This document shows, in pieces, positions 1 through 9,610 of a stretch of 64,000 nucleotides of DNA. Every line of letters starts with the position of its first letter. Position 1 is the first letter of the stretch. Position numbers and translations under genes: made by a program. Under the pieces are notes generated by a model. That model was not told the origin of the DNA. It worked only from the letters and a program-made list of their open reading frames with translations, and searched no databases. Origin of the DNA: Bathynomus jamesi (lineage: Eukaryota > Arthropoda > Malacostraca > Isopoda > Cirolanidae). The stretch spans positions 199,001 to 263,000 of the forward strand of contig JAJOZX010005785.1 in assembly GCA_023014485.1 (NCBI GenBank). The letters run 5' to 3'.

Positions 1-1211
1 AAGAACTGAAACATATGATCTGGTTCATTTAAAGGTTCGTCACAGTCAAGTCGAGTATTTTCTACAGCCCCAATAAATTTTCTTTTGTTAACCTCTGAGA
101 ATATTCTGTAATCAATAGTTGTTTTGTCCGCAACCTGAGCAATGTTATTGAATATAGCGTAAGTAGGAAAATGATCACTGATGTTAGTGGTTATAATTCC
201 AGAATTTACGAGGGCATTGCTATTTACAAATATATTATCAATCGTAGATTCTGTTATTCAATTGCCATAGCTGCAGACTCGAGTGGGTTTGGTAATAGAA
301 TGACTAAGATAGAAAATTCATTAAGTTTAAAAATTTATGAGAGATTGCTTCAGATTGCAAATTGATGTTGAAATCTCCCGCAACTGTGGCCTTCGATTTA
401 TGAAAGTTGCATAACATGTTATCTAAGTGAATTAAAAAGCTATTGATATTAGTATTAGGTGGTCTATATATTGCATGGACAGAATATACATTACTTTTGT
501 CTTTTATATTCACAATCAGGTTTTCATTGTCACTATTACATAGAGAAAATACTTCGTTAGAGTCGTAAGTTTGATGCACATACATAGAGATACCCCACCA
601 ATCTGACCATCTCTTACAGTATGATAAGCAACGTAATTATCTATATTATATAGGTTATTAATACTACTATTAACCAGGTTTCTGTGAGAATTACAACACT
701 AAATTTGACCATAGAATATGATAATAAAAACCCACTCTAATAGAGAGAGTTTATTTCCACAACAGTTTCGATGCACACTGGCGTCCTCTTCGGGTGGATA
801 CAGAAAAACGAATTCGTTTTTCTGTATCCACCCGAAGAGGATGCAGTGGGCATCGAAACTGTTGTGGAAATAAACTCTGTCGATTAGAGTGGGTTTTTAT
901 TATCATATTTTGACCTTCACGTAGAAAAAAGTGAAGTTTTTGGCATTGACCATAGAAGTTTTCAAAAGGACCAATAAGTAGTTATAGTTCCTAGGTAAGC
1001 TTCGAATGTTTAGATTTAGCACTGAAAGATTTTTATAAATATCTTTTTGTAATACAAATACATTAAACTCGTCTATCGATAAGACGATGCAATTGCCTAC
1101 ACCAGATTCCTGTTCGAGATTCTCTAAACTGGATACAGAATTTTTTGGTAATGAATTGAAATGATTAATATCGGCACACATACTATAAAAGTCTTTATCG
1201 ATGAAAGCCAT
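1..1211 (-). pseudogene. LINE-a ORF2, endonuclease (EEP) domain, partial
   Basis: ORF2 begins at 1211 with an ATG, and its first ~100 codons contain LNIRSLPRNYNYL, the usual opening of an apurinic-like EEP endonuclease in non-LTR retrotransposons. After the foldback insertion the domain continues (585-304) with GGxSMYV, YSVHAIYRPPNTN and VAGDFNIN, which are EEP core blocks. Further downstream, frame-shifted remnants resemble the SDHFPTYAI block followed by the linker. The protein would nick target DNA to prime reverse transcription. It is broken by the insertion and by frameshifts, and it runs off the window, so the RT cannot be judged. Confidence 0.75.
715..909. mobile_element. 195-bp palindromic foldback/MITE
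   Basis: Arms starting AATATGATAATAAAAACCCA are repeated in inverted orientation on both sides of a centre at about 813 (AAAAACGAATTCGTTTTT). The whole unit folds into a near-perfect hairpin and interrupts the LINE-a endonuclease. TTGACC occurs on both sides (704-710 and 910-916), so a short target duplication is possible but not exact. It carries no coding capacity. Confidence 0.8.
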
Positions 1212-1320
1212 TTAACAGTAGTTCTCAAACAATTTCACTAAATACAGAATACGGGAATAAGGGGTTGCCCCCCAGTTGAGCCGAGAATGGGAAAGTCGAC
1301 TGTTGAGATTGTATGCGGAG

Positions 1321-4300
1321 TAGGGTGCTTTAAAAAACTGAAAGTGTGAATTTCGGGTCACGGAACCCCGCAAATGATGAGGTTCCGGGAGCAAATAAAG
1401 CACATGATTTGTTTGGAAAATCATCAAATATTTAGAGGTTGCCCAAAGACCCCAAAGTTTTACCCATATGCTCATTTTATGCGCCCTTTTTAAGTCACTT
1501 CTAGTGTTTATTAACCCATTGATACACAGCGTCCCCAAAATTAGAAATTGCATTTGTCAATTGCGTTCTGATAATCCATATTTCTTTACTTCAGTATACC
1601 AACAAATGAATTTTCTTTAATTCTAAATCGTTTTCTCTTAATTACTCACGTCTTTCATGCATTTACGTAATGGTGGCCAAGAAGCATCACAGTTCTCATA
1701 ACGGTAAGTGTTATTTAAATAATTCATATATTTCAAACGTTTTTTTTACTTAGCACTGTAATGGATGGTATTATGAATTGTTTGTAAGTATAATGACTTG
1801 TTTTACCGGCAATATTTTTGTTTCCAAAAATAGTTATAAGGTTTAATTTTTATGCGTATAAAATTTTGGACGCTCTCTGCTTCAGCGTATTGCAATCATC
1901 TTTTTTCGCATCGTCTGAGTGAAATAGTGTAGTGTACCGTAGATTATTTTAAATTTATATATGGATTGGATATACTGTAAATGGTTATGTATGCATGATT
2001 TCGCAAAATTATTATAATTTTAATACATATTGTGTTCATGGGTTATCAGCCAATCATTGTTTGAACACAGATTACGGTTACAAAGAGGGTGGCTTATTTC
2101 TACACATTTTCCTGAGGTACTTTATCCATGAATGGGTTAAATTAACTTACCAATTTCACTGTTTTGTCTTATTCACAGATAACTGGTGAACGATGGCGGC
2201 ATGTACAAGATCGAAGAAATCAATCTGGCTTGTGGGGTCATCAAGTCCTACTATTGCCGGTCAGCAATTACCTTCAAGAGGTGATGTATTGAAGTACCTT
2301 TTCCATCTCCACAATGAAGAGAAGAAATCCTTAGCTGAGAGTGTGTCCTCGACATCACAGGCCATCATTGAAATCTGGGTGACAGAAGGTTTACCGACGA
2401 AACATCCGCAACGACGTCAAGAAGCACGTCCGGAAATTGCATGACGAATGGCAGGGTTTGAAGAAGAGAATTTCGCGGAAAACGAAGACCAATTTGGACA
2501 ACCAGGCTGCGTTCAGGTCAAGCTTGAACAACCTTTCGACATTGGTCACCAAAATGCCCTAAATCTTATCAAAATTCAGGAGGACAAGGACTTCCTGCTT
2601 GCTCAAAGGGAGGAGGGTCGGAGAGGAAGGATTGGAAATGTCGACAAGAAGATTGCCAAAAAAGTCGCAAGGGCCCAAGAAAGAACTGCTCAGGAATTGA
2701 AGCGGAAAGACAGGCATGTGCAGGAAATGGAAGAAATCTCTGCTACCGTTGTTATGGAAACCTCATCGTCAGCGTCATCAAGTGAGGAAACAAGTCCCGA
2801 AAGAAAGCCAGTTACATCGTCGGCTCCAAAACATCGCCGTGGGACGACGGCAATCAGTTCGGAGGTCGCTGCGGCATAGGACCGCACGCGGATGAGCGAC
2901 AGGGCAGCTGCTCGTGTTCTCATCCCCTTTGGCATGCAAATGGGTCAGGACATAAGTGAGATGTGCCTCAGTCCAAGTGCTATTCGGGCCAGCAGATCCA
3001 GGTACAGATCAGCCCACGAAGCAGAGGTGAGAGCTTCCTACAAGCCTGAATGCCCTCTTGTTCTTCACTGGGATGGAAAACTTATGGCAGACTTAATGGG
3101 AAGAGACAAAATCGACCGTTTAGCCATCTTAGTTACCGGGGATGGGATGAGCAAGATTCTAGCCATCCCCAAACTCCCAGACTCCAAGGCAGAAAGGACA
3201 GCAATCGTCATCATCGAAACCATCGAAAACTGGGATCTTGGCCAGAAGATCAAAGCTCTTTGCTTTGACACGACAGCCACCAACACCGGCATCCATGGAG
3301 GAGTGTGTGTGCGAGTAGAGCAGGCTCTCGGGCGTGAAATGATTTACTTTGCGTGTCGACATCACGTGCTGGAACTGCTGCTTGAAGCAGTATTTTCTTT
3401 CCTTGTTGGAGACCTTTCCAAAGGACCTGAGATTACGATTTTCCAGAGCTTCCGTAATGTTTGGCCGCAACTGAAATTGAATGAATACTCCACTGCCGCG
3501 GACGAAGAGGACACGGCTGCAGTGATCAGTCCCTGGGCCGAGAAGATGATTCATGAAGCAGACGACCTTCTGAAAGTGAAGCATCCCAGAGATGACTACA
3601 AAGAGCTTCTTGAACTTGTAGTCATTTTCTTGGGAGGAGTACCTCACGGACGTCGGAGTCCTGTGTTCATGGCTCCAGGGGCTTTGCACCGAGCACGGTG
3701 GATGGCGCGTGGAATTTACTCTTTCAAGATTTGGATGGTCAGATACCAGTTCACGATGCACATGAACCAATGTCCTTCAACATCTCGTGGAGCAAGTAGC
3801 AGTGACCGCCTGATTTCTGGGTTGCGGGACTTCTGTCTCTTCGTTGCTCAAGATTACGTCCTTCCGTGGTTTTCAGCAAGAGAAGCAGCAAGCGCTCCAC
3901 GAAGCGACTTAGCCCTCCTTCAAAAGTTGCAAAACACCAACGCCGCTGGGTACAAGAGTTTTAATCGGCATCTCTGGTACCTCAATGAGGTAAACGTGGG
4001 CCTTGCACTATTCGATCCTGCAGTCGATGATGATGAGAAGCGGAAAATGGTAGAGAATATGAATTCCGTTGAAGGGTCAGAAGCTCCCCCCCGACGAGTC
4101 TGGATTCCAGATCCAAGAGGAAAGACCCTGGCAGACTTTTGCTCTTCCAATACGTACAATCTGTTCACCCTTCTAGATCTTCCGGTCGATTTCCTGCAAG
4201 AGGATCCATCAAACTGGGAAAACAACACCACCTTTGGTTCAGCAAAGATCAGGGTGGATTCCTTAAATGTAGTGAATGATGCAGCAGAGCGAGGCATAGC

Positions 4301-4745
4301 ATTGATTCAAGAATTCACGAAGGCTGGAAGGACTCGGAACGAAGAGCAGATGCAGTTCATGATTCAAATCGTCGAAGAACATCGTAAAGTCTTGCCGACA
4401 GCCTCCAAAGCCACTTTGATGAAAAAATGAACGCCAACACTCGAGGTGTCATGTACTGTAATCGTTAATTATGAATTTAGTGAATATACTCACACGATAT
4501 ATTTGGTCTGAATACTTATTGGAGATGTATATTGGAGATGCAATTTATCATTTAAACTGAGAATTAAAATTTCCATTGCCCTATAAATTGAAAATACCTA
4601 TCAGCTGTGGGCAACCTCTAACTGTTGTTGGATTACAAAGAAATTTTGCCTGTTCTGTTTTCTCATGTATCCTCACAAAATAAACGGTTCCGCTCCCTTG
4701 CATTTTCATTTCGCATTTTTCACCATATACCATAAACACACCCTA
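1321..4745 (+). mobile_element. E1: hAT-like DNA transposon, defective
   Basis: Both ends begin TAGGGTG. The 8 bp left of the element (1313-1320) are ATGCGGAG. The right flank (4746-4757) reads ATGC-TTGC-GGAG, the same duplication with a 4-bp insertion. An inner inverted motif TAGAGGTTGCCCA lies 112 bp from the left end (1433) and 125 bp from the right end (4620). The element is 3425 bp and carries one transposase gene on the plus strand. It sits in the spacer of LINE-a. Ends and duplication were found by eye. Confidence 0.75.
2193..4430 (+). pseudogene. E1 hAT-like transposase, near full length but broken
   Basis: Translation from the ATG at 2193 gives an N-terminal domain shared with E4 and E5 (LPSRGDVLKYLF, then an IEIW block). 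A frameshift near 2400 and a compensating one near 2536 cross a stretch whose alternate frame reads HDEWQGLKKR. A TAG stop lies at 2877-2879. The rest (2892-4430) is open: MSDRAAAR, LHWDGK (first putative catalytic Asp), CFDTTATNTG (second), CRHHVLEL (CxxH), ARWMA (RW) and NDAAERG (putative catalytic Glu). This order and spacing match hAT transposases, while overall similarity to canonical hATs is low. Around 740 codons would be expected if whole. TTATTCACAG just upstream could be a splice acceptor. Confidence 0.75.
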
Positions 4746-4869
4746 ATGCTTGCGGAGTTATTCGCAGGCCTCCTGTGTGCCGACTGTCGGCTGGCGTTTT
4801 CGTAGTTCTCATAGCTTCGAATGGTGAACTCTTTTAATCGAAGTATTCCGCGTTTCCTCACATACGTCG

Positions 4870-5484
4870 TCATTGACGAAGATTTTTGATCCTTTCAGCT
4901 TTCTTGTTTTTTAGTAATAAATCTCTGTGAGTTTCATCCTCACATATTACTTTTATAACTGAAGTAGGCGTCTTAGATTCAGTCATGTCATTAACTCTAG
5001 AATTTGCTTTATGTGGTGGAATTTGTTTTTTTAATCTAAAAACACTTTTGATCTTAATATTCCCCAAATAAAGTCTATCTTTTATTATGTCCTCCACCTT
5101 TTTCTTCGTTTCGCCGTTTGTTTCTCTATTCATTTCAGATACCCCCATTATGATTAAGTTATTGGCACGTGAATTATCGTCTAGGCTGTTTAATTTATTC
5201 CTAATTGAATCTTGCTCGTTTTTTATCATCTCCATGCTACGATTATTTTTAGTAAACGAGTTTAGACTAGAGTTAAGATCCTTTATCTTGTCGTGTGCAT
5301 ACTGAATGCTCTTTTCGAGCTCCATGTTTCTATAGTATATTCCAGTTTGTTTTGCATTGTCCCTCTTTAACAATTCGTTATTATGTTGTACAACTTTTAT
5401 TACTGCCTCAAGGTCTTTGATTACACCATTACTTTTGTGCACTAAGTCAAAGAGTGAATTATACTTATTTGCTAGATCCTTCAT
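4870..5484 (-). CDS. LINE-a ORF1, coiled-coil RNA-binding protein
   Basis: A 204-aa ORF. Residues ~1-95 are rich in Lys, Glu, Asn and Leu with heptad-like spacing, suggesting a coiled coil. Then SLDDNSRANNLIIMGVSE opens an RRM-like domain as in L1-type (transposase_22) ORF1 proteins, followed by a basic C-terminal part (VFRLKK and LLLKNKKAERIKNLRQ) typical of the ORF1 C-terminal domain. Such proteins bind the element's RNA and chaperone it. The stop codon (TGA) precedes the spacer that E1 later split. It may be complete, though ATG choice is not proven. Confidence 0.6.
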   Translation of the reverse strand: MKDLANKYNSLFDLVHKSNGVIKDLEAVIKVVQHNNELLKRDNAKQTGIYYRNMELEKSIQYAHDKIKDLNSSLNSFTKNNRSMEMIKNEQDSIRNKLNSLDDNSRANNLIIMGVSEMNRETNGETKKKVEDIIKDRLYLGNIKIKSVFRLKKQIPPHKANSRVNDMTESKTPTSVIKVICEDETHRDLLLKNKKAERIKNLRQ

Positions 5485-5833
5485 TTCTAATTTCAGGGCG
5501 TTTGCCTAACCTTTGGAAGCCACTTTAAGCAATTTATGGGGTTAAGATACCCGTTACTTCAAGGTCACTGCTTGCCGTAGGACTATAAAGGCAGTGCCGG
5601 ATGTCGCTAGAAAATTTTGAAGATATATTTTGTAATATTACTAGTTAAGTATTGCAGTTTATCCGATGAAAGTGTAACTGCGTAATCTTGGCACATTCAC
5701 AAATTTTAGTGGAGAAGTAACAAAATGGTTCATTGACTTTGAACACTGTTAATTTTGATAGGAAGAAGGAGCAGGAAACTGACAAGCGTCACCGTTACCG
5801 TTACTGACAAGCGTCAAGCGTTAGAGGACAGTA
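5485..5833. repeat. LINE 5'-flank repeat (inverse copy at 20060-20250)
   Basis: No gene is seen. About 5545-5712 is, in inverted orientation, similar to 20060-20250: shared blocks include GTGCCGGATGTCG, AGAAAATTTTGA and TAATCTTGGCACATT. In both places it lies upstream of a LINE ORF1 in the same relative orientation, so it may be a shared 5' module of LINE-a and LINE-c. Short duplicated ACAAGCGTCA/ACCGTTAC blocks occur at 5780-5822. Confidence 0.6.
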
Positions 5834-6476
5834 ATGATTCCCCTGCTAAAAACACTGATTATACCAAAACTTGAATACTGCTCAGTTTTGACGTCCCCAT
5901 ATAAAAAGGAAGAAACTAATAAACTAGAAGAAACGCAAAGGCATTTCACAGCCAAGATTGATGGCTGCAAAGAACTCAACTACTGGGAAAGACTACGTAA
6001 ACTAAATCTGTACTCCCTGGAAAGAAGAAGAGAGGGAGGTACACCATAATCTACAAATGGAAAATGATCGAAAAACTGGAACCAAACCTAAAACTAAAAC
6101 CAATTACCATTAAAACAACATTGGAAAATAGGAAAGGCAGAATGTGTAGTGTTCCTAAATTAAAGGCCCGACAAGGGACCTCCTCAACTCTGAAGGAAAA
6201 TAGCTTGGTTGTCAGGAGGCCAGGACTTTACAACCAGCTTCCAAAGGACCACAGAAACGTAACGGGGGTCAAAGTTGAAGTCTTCAAGAGAAGGGTGGAT
6301 GCCTGGCTCAGGACGGTACCACATGAGCTGGGCGTGCCTGGCTATGTACGTTGGACAGCGCAAGAAAGCAACTCGCTCCTCCGCCAAGCCAGACCTAGAG
6401 GCGAGGCCACCAGCTTGACCTCCATGTGAAGAGAGACAAACGCACGAAACAACATAAGGTTCATAAGGTGTATATA
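5834..6476 (+). pseudogene. LINE reverse-transcriptase C-terminal end, 5'-truncated
   Basis: Two overlapping frames (5834-6049 and 6064-6429) together encode the C-terminal region of a jockey/CR1-like ORF2: IIPKLEYCSVL, SPYKKE, FTAKIDGCKELNYWERL, YSLERRRE, then PKLKARQGTS and FKRRVDAWLRTVP. The same region occurs in LINE-b at 10213-9610, where the junction reads RERYTIIYTWKI; here a frameshift near 6040 breaks it. It is a typical 5'-truncated LINE insertion. Its tail (to ~6476) was hit by the mariner at 6477. Confidence 0.8.
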
Positions 6477-7837
6477 ACGGGTGGGGCACGGGAATCAAGT
6501 GTTTTTTGAATAGCTAGTAATCGGCCAGTATGAATGGGAGGGGCGTGCGGTAGGTAGCATTCCATTCCTGGGTTCATAGCATTTAACTTTAACTAACACT
6601 CACCTTTATCTTTCAGGTGCCATCATGGAGCAGTGGACGTTAGAACACCGCATGTTCGCGTATGATCATTTTGTTAGGAGTGGCGAGTCAGTGACAGCAG
6701 TTCAGCGTGCGTTTCGCCGCAGATTCAACATTCATCGAAATGACTCTGTTCCCGCTCGTGACACAATCTTACGTTGGGTTAACAATCTTCGAACAGGAGG
6801 CTCAATAATGAAAACAAAACCGAAGGGGCCGCAACGCACTGTGCGTACTCCAGAGAACGTTGAAAGGGTCAGACAAGCGATGTTGCAAAGCCCAGGCCGC
6901 TCTGCTCGAAGACATTCAGCTGCACTCGGAATCAGCAATCGTACTGTTAGACGGATTTTGCATGAAGAATTACATTTTCACCCATACAAGTTAGCGATGG
7001 TGCAGGAATTGAATGTAAACGATTGCCCCCAACGACTGAATTTTGCACAGGAAATGCTTGCACTTTATGAGCAGAATGAAAACATGATGGTGGTAATGAG
7101 TGATGAAGCCCATTTCCACCTTAATGGGGCCGTCAACAATCAAAACTGTCGGTATTGGGCTGCTGAAAATCCGCGACAACTCCATGAAAAACCGCTGCAT
7201 AGCCCTAAGGTTACAGTTTGGTGCGCGGTGGGAAAGTTTGGCGTCATCGGTCCCTATTTCTTCGAACAAAATGGGGTTACCGTTACCATAACATCTGGGC
7301 GTTACATTGAGATGGTGAACACCTTTTTCATCCCTGAGTTACGAAGAAGGCGTATTGCTCGTCGACATTTGTGGTTTCAGCAAGATGGGGCCACGCCACA
7401 CACCGCCAGAGCGTCAATGGCTGTTCTTCGCCCCCTGTTTCCCAACCATCTCATTTCGAGATTTGGTGACATTGCATGGCCCCCTCGGTCCCCTGACTTG
7501 TCCACATGTGACTTCTTTCTATGGGGGTACCTCAAGTCACGTGTCTACGAGGACAAGCCCCGTACATTAGATGCATTGAAGGAAGCGATCCGTCAACAAA
7601 TCATCCAAATCAACAGAGACCTGCTGGGAAGAGTGGAGGCCAATTTTCGTAAACGCCTTCAACAATGCGTCGACGGCCAAGGACATCATATGCCAGATAT
7701 AATTTTCGGTACATGATTAGTATGACATGAAATGCTATGTTCTTACGAATGTTGTTCTACCAATATATTTTCTTTACAAAAATAAATATCATTTGCCTGA
7801 TTATTCCAAAAACACTTGGTTCCCGTGCCCCACCCTG
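6477..7837 (+). mobile_element. Intact DD41D mariner-like transposon
   Basis: The terminal inverted repeats share GGGTGGGGCACGGGAA-CAAGTG at 6478-6502 and, inverted, at 7813-7836. TA dinucleotides flank the element (6475-6476 and 7838-7839). At 1361 bp it carries one uninterrupted transposase ORF. It is inserted in the tail of a LINE fragment, and a microsatellite begins at its right edge. It is a candidate recently active element. Confidence 0.88.
6625..7716 (+). CDS. Mariner-like (DD41D) transposase, intact 363 aa
   Basis: The N-terminal half holds two helix-turn-helix-like segments (about residues 8-55 and 70-115, ending GISNRTVRRILHEELHF). The catalytic triad appears as MSDEAHFHL, FQQDGATPHTA and SPDLSTCDFFLWG. 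Forty-one residues separate the last two catalytic aspartates, counted directly, so this is DD41D. The protein would cut and paste the surrounding 1361-bp element at TA sites. The ATG at 6625 gives the usual N-terminus, and the stop is a single TGA. No frameshift or stop is seen, in contrast with the related copies at 8778-9566 and 17986-19702. Confidence 0.9.
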   Translation: MEQWTLEHRMFAYDHFVRSGESVTAVQRAFRRRFNIHRNDSVPARDTILRWVNNLRTGGSIMKTKPKGPQRTVRTPENVERVRQAMLQSPGRSARRHSAALGISNRTVRRILHEELHFHPYKLAMVQELNVNDCPQRLNFAQEMLALYEQNENMMVVMSDEAHFHLNGAVNNQNCRYWAAENPRQLHEKPLHSPKVTVWCAVGKFGVIGPYFFEQNGVTVTITSGRYIEMVNTFFIPELRRRRIARRHLWFQQDGATPHTARASMAVLRPLFPNHLISRFGDIAWPPRSPDLSTCDFFLWGYLKSRVYEDKPRTLDALKEAIRQQIIQINRDLLGRVEANFRKRLQQCVDGQGHHMPDIIFGT

Positions 7838-7839
<2 letters not shown>

Positions 7840-7907
<68 letters not shown>

Positions 7908-7917
7908 TATATATGTA
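7840..7917. repeat. (CA)n/(TA)n compound microsatellite
   Basis: Alternating AC and TA dinucleotides between two mariner-type elements. ORFs predicted here are dinucleotide artefacts. Confidence 0.95.
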
Positions 7918-7995
7918 TATACGAGGGTAATTGAATAAGTATCCGCACTTTTTTTTTCACAATTTTATTTTCACATCTGATAGATTATAAACACA

Positions 7996-8190
7996 TCACT
8001 TCTCAACATAGCGTCTCTGTTTCTCAATACACTTAGTACAGCCATCTACAAGCTTCCTAATGCCATCACAAAAGAATGTTTTTGGCGGTGTGCGTAGCCA
8101 GTCATGTACCGCTTCCTTCAGGTCATCATCACCTTGGAATCGCTGACCTCTCAAAGCGTCTTTTAGTGGTCCAAACTGGTAAAAATCCAA
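7996..8190 (-). pseudogene. Mariner transposase C-terminal fragment (left arm)
   Basis: Encodes FGPLKDALRGQRFQGDDDL, the region right after the last catalytic Asp block of mariner transposases, through to the C-terminus (CIEKQRRYVEK). It lacks the DNA-binding domain and two of three catalytic residues. A near-identical segment lies inverted in the right arm. Confidence 0.8.
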
Positions 8191-8374
8191 AGGTGCCAGG
8201 TCTAGAGTGTAGGCTGGATGGTCGAGAACTTCAAATTTAAGTTATTGAAAGCATTTTCTAGTCTGTGCAGCGGCATGAGGGCGCGCATTCTCGTGTAACA
8301 GAATACAATGGAAGCAATTTGCACAAAACGGAGAGAGCGATTGTCTGAAGGTGTTATTCGTTACACGACAATGC

Positions 8375-8660
8375 GCGCCCTCATACCGCTGCAAAGACTA
8401 GAAAATGCCTTCAAGAACTTATATTTGAAGTTCTCGACCATCCAGCCTACAGTCCAGACCTGGCACCTTCGGATTTTTACCTGTTTGAACCACTAAAAGA
8501 CTCTTTGAGAGGTCAGCGATTCCAAGGTGATGATGACTTGAAGGAGGTGGTGCATGACTGGCTTCGCACAGCGCCAAAAACATTCTTTTGTGATGGCATT
8601 AGGAAGCTTGTAGATCGCTGGACTAAGTGTATTGAGAAACAGGGAGACGATGTTGAGTAG
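8375..8660 (+). pseudogene. Mariner transposase C-terminal fragment (right arm)
   Basis: The inverted partner of 7996-8190, slightly longer at its 5' side: it includes SPDLAPSDFYLF with a final-Asp block, encoded around 8450-8490, then the KDSLRGQRFQGDDDLKE block, ending near GDDVE at 8655. Several substitutions separate the arms, so they have diverged since duplication. Confidence 0.7.
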
Positions 8661-8742
8661 TGATGTGTTTATAATTAATCTATCAGATGTGAAAATAAAA
8701 TTGTGAAATAAAAAGTGCGGATACTTATTGAATTACCCTCGT

Positions 8743-8744
8743 AT

Positions 8745-8777
<33 letters not shown>
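8743..8777. repeat. (CA)n/(TA)n microsatellite
   Basis: Short compound dinucleotide tract bridging two mariner-type elements. Confidence 0.9.
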
Positions 8778-9566
8778 CACAGGGTGTCCCATAAGTCCGG
8801 CATCATAGAAGAAATTCATATTTTTCTATTTCTACAAACCATAATTCATATTTTCTCTTTCTACAGGCCATATGCTCGGGATGCCAATTTCCCGTCCACC
8901 ATTCCGTTCAGTGACGAGGCTGTTTTTTATGGAAATGGTGAGGTAAGTCAACAGAAACCCGCTACTGGTCTCAAAACAACCCTCACTGGTATACCTCTTC
9001 AAAGGAACAAGGTGCATCTCGGGTGATGGTATGGTGTGGCATTTGGAAGGATCGCATCATAGGCCCCCTCTTTTTCGATGAACATGTCACTGGAGGCACC
9101 TACCTACGTATCCTCAAGGAAGAAGCATTTCCCAGTGTCTTGAACGAAGAAGGAAATTTCCCAACATGGTTCCAGCAAGACGGCGCTCCTGCACATTACA
9201 GCACCCAAGTAAGGGAATACCTGTACCAACAATTCCCTGGTCATTGGATAGGACGTCGAGGGCCCGTGAATGGCCAGCTAGAAGCCGGATCTCACGCCAC
9301 TAGATTTTTATCTCTGGGGCCACTTGAAAGAGCTGGTATACGCAGAGAAAATTAGGAGTGTTGAACATTTGCGGCAGCGCATTATTGGGGCATGTAACAC
9401 TATTACTCCTGACATCATTCACCGTGTGCTTGCTGACTGGGTATCACGTCTGAATTTGTGTATTGAAAACAATGGTGGACATATTGAGCACGTTCTGTAA
9501 ATAAAAGCGTTTGTTTTGCCTTTTTTTATTATTTTTCCCATGATGCCGGACTTATGGGACACCCTC
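8778..9566 (+). mobile_element. Internally deleted DD41D mariner-like element
   Basis: The inverted ends share AGGGTGTCCCATAAGTCCGG (8781-8800) and the complement at 9543-9564. TA tracts flank both sides. Only 789 bp remain: the sequence jumps from the 5' end directly to the middle of the transposase. Confidence 0.85.
8867..9500 (+). pseudogene. DD41D mariner transposase, 5'-deleted and frameshifted
   Basis: Begins near the first catalytic Asp block (PFSDEAVFYGNG, with an indel after it) and continues VWCGIWKDRIIGPLFFDE, FQQDGAPAHYSTQVREYL and PGHWIGRRGP. A frameshift near 9265 moves the WPARSPDLTPLDFYLWG block to another frame. The C-terminus ends NNGGHIEHVL at 9500. It is related to the transposases at 6625-7716 and 18582-19625 but is clearly non-functional. 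Confidence 0.85.
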
Positions 9567-9597
<31 letters not shown>

Positions 9598-9610
9598 CAC
9601 ACATATGTAC
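9567..9610. repeat. (TA)n microsatellite at LINE-b 3' tail
   Basis: TA repeat with a short CA run between the mariner right end and the LINE-b 3' end. Confidence 0.9.

Larger units (their letters stand above)
1..5510 (-). mobile_element. Two-ORF non-LTR retrotransposon (LINE-a), interrupted
   Basis: A minus-strand LINE is reconstructed from an ORF1 at 4870-5484, a spacer (4746-4869 and 1212-1320), and an ORF2 endonuclease start at 1211 running off the window's left edge. Two later insertions split it: transposon E1 (1321-4745) in the inter-ORF spacer and a foldback element (715-909) in the endonuclease. The spacer sequence resumes on both sides of E1 at the motif TGCGGAG. Only the 5' half of the LINE lies in the window; no reverse transcriptase is visible. 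Confidence 0.75.
7919..8742. mobile_element. Foldback built from two inverted mariner 3' halves
   Basis: The ends match as inverted repeats (ACGAGGGTAATTGAATAAGT left; the complement right). Both arms, about 380-440 bp each, encode the same C-terminal part of a DD34D mariner transposase, in divergent orientation: minus strand 8190-7996 (FYQFGPLKDALRGQRFQGDD, LRTPPKTFF) and plus strand ~8370-8660. The arms meet near 8300 at a spacer beside CGCGCATT. It arose by inverted duplication of one mariner end and lacks the N-terminal half, so it needs a transposase from elsewhere. Confidence 0.85.

Noticed and set aside
1212..1553. 113-aa minus-strand ORF
   Set aside because: It spans the E1 left end and the LINE-a spacer, so it joins two unrelated sequences.
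3159..3770. 203-aa antisense ORF
   Set aside because: It is the reverse-strand shadow of the E1 transposase.
1433..4620. TAGAGGTTGCCC pair as the true E1 termini
   Set aside because: The flanks show no duplication there. The outer TAGGGTG pair at 1321/4745 has a matching target site, and the same inner pair recurs at the same offset in E3 and E4.
7727..7960. Tyr-Ile/Thr-His ORFs in this and other TA/CA tracts
   Set aside because: They are translations of dinucleotide repeats.
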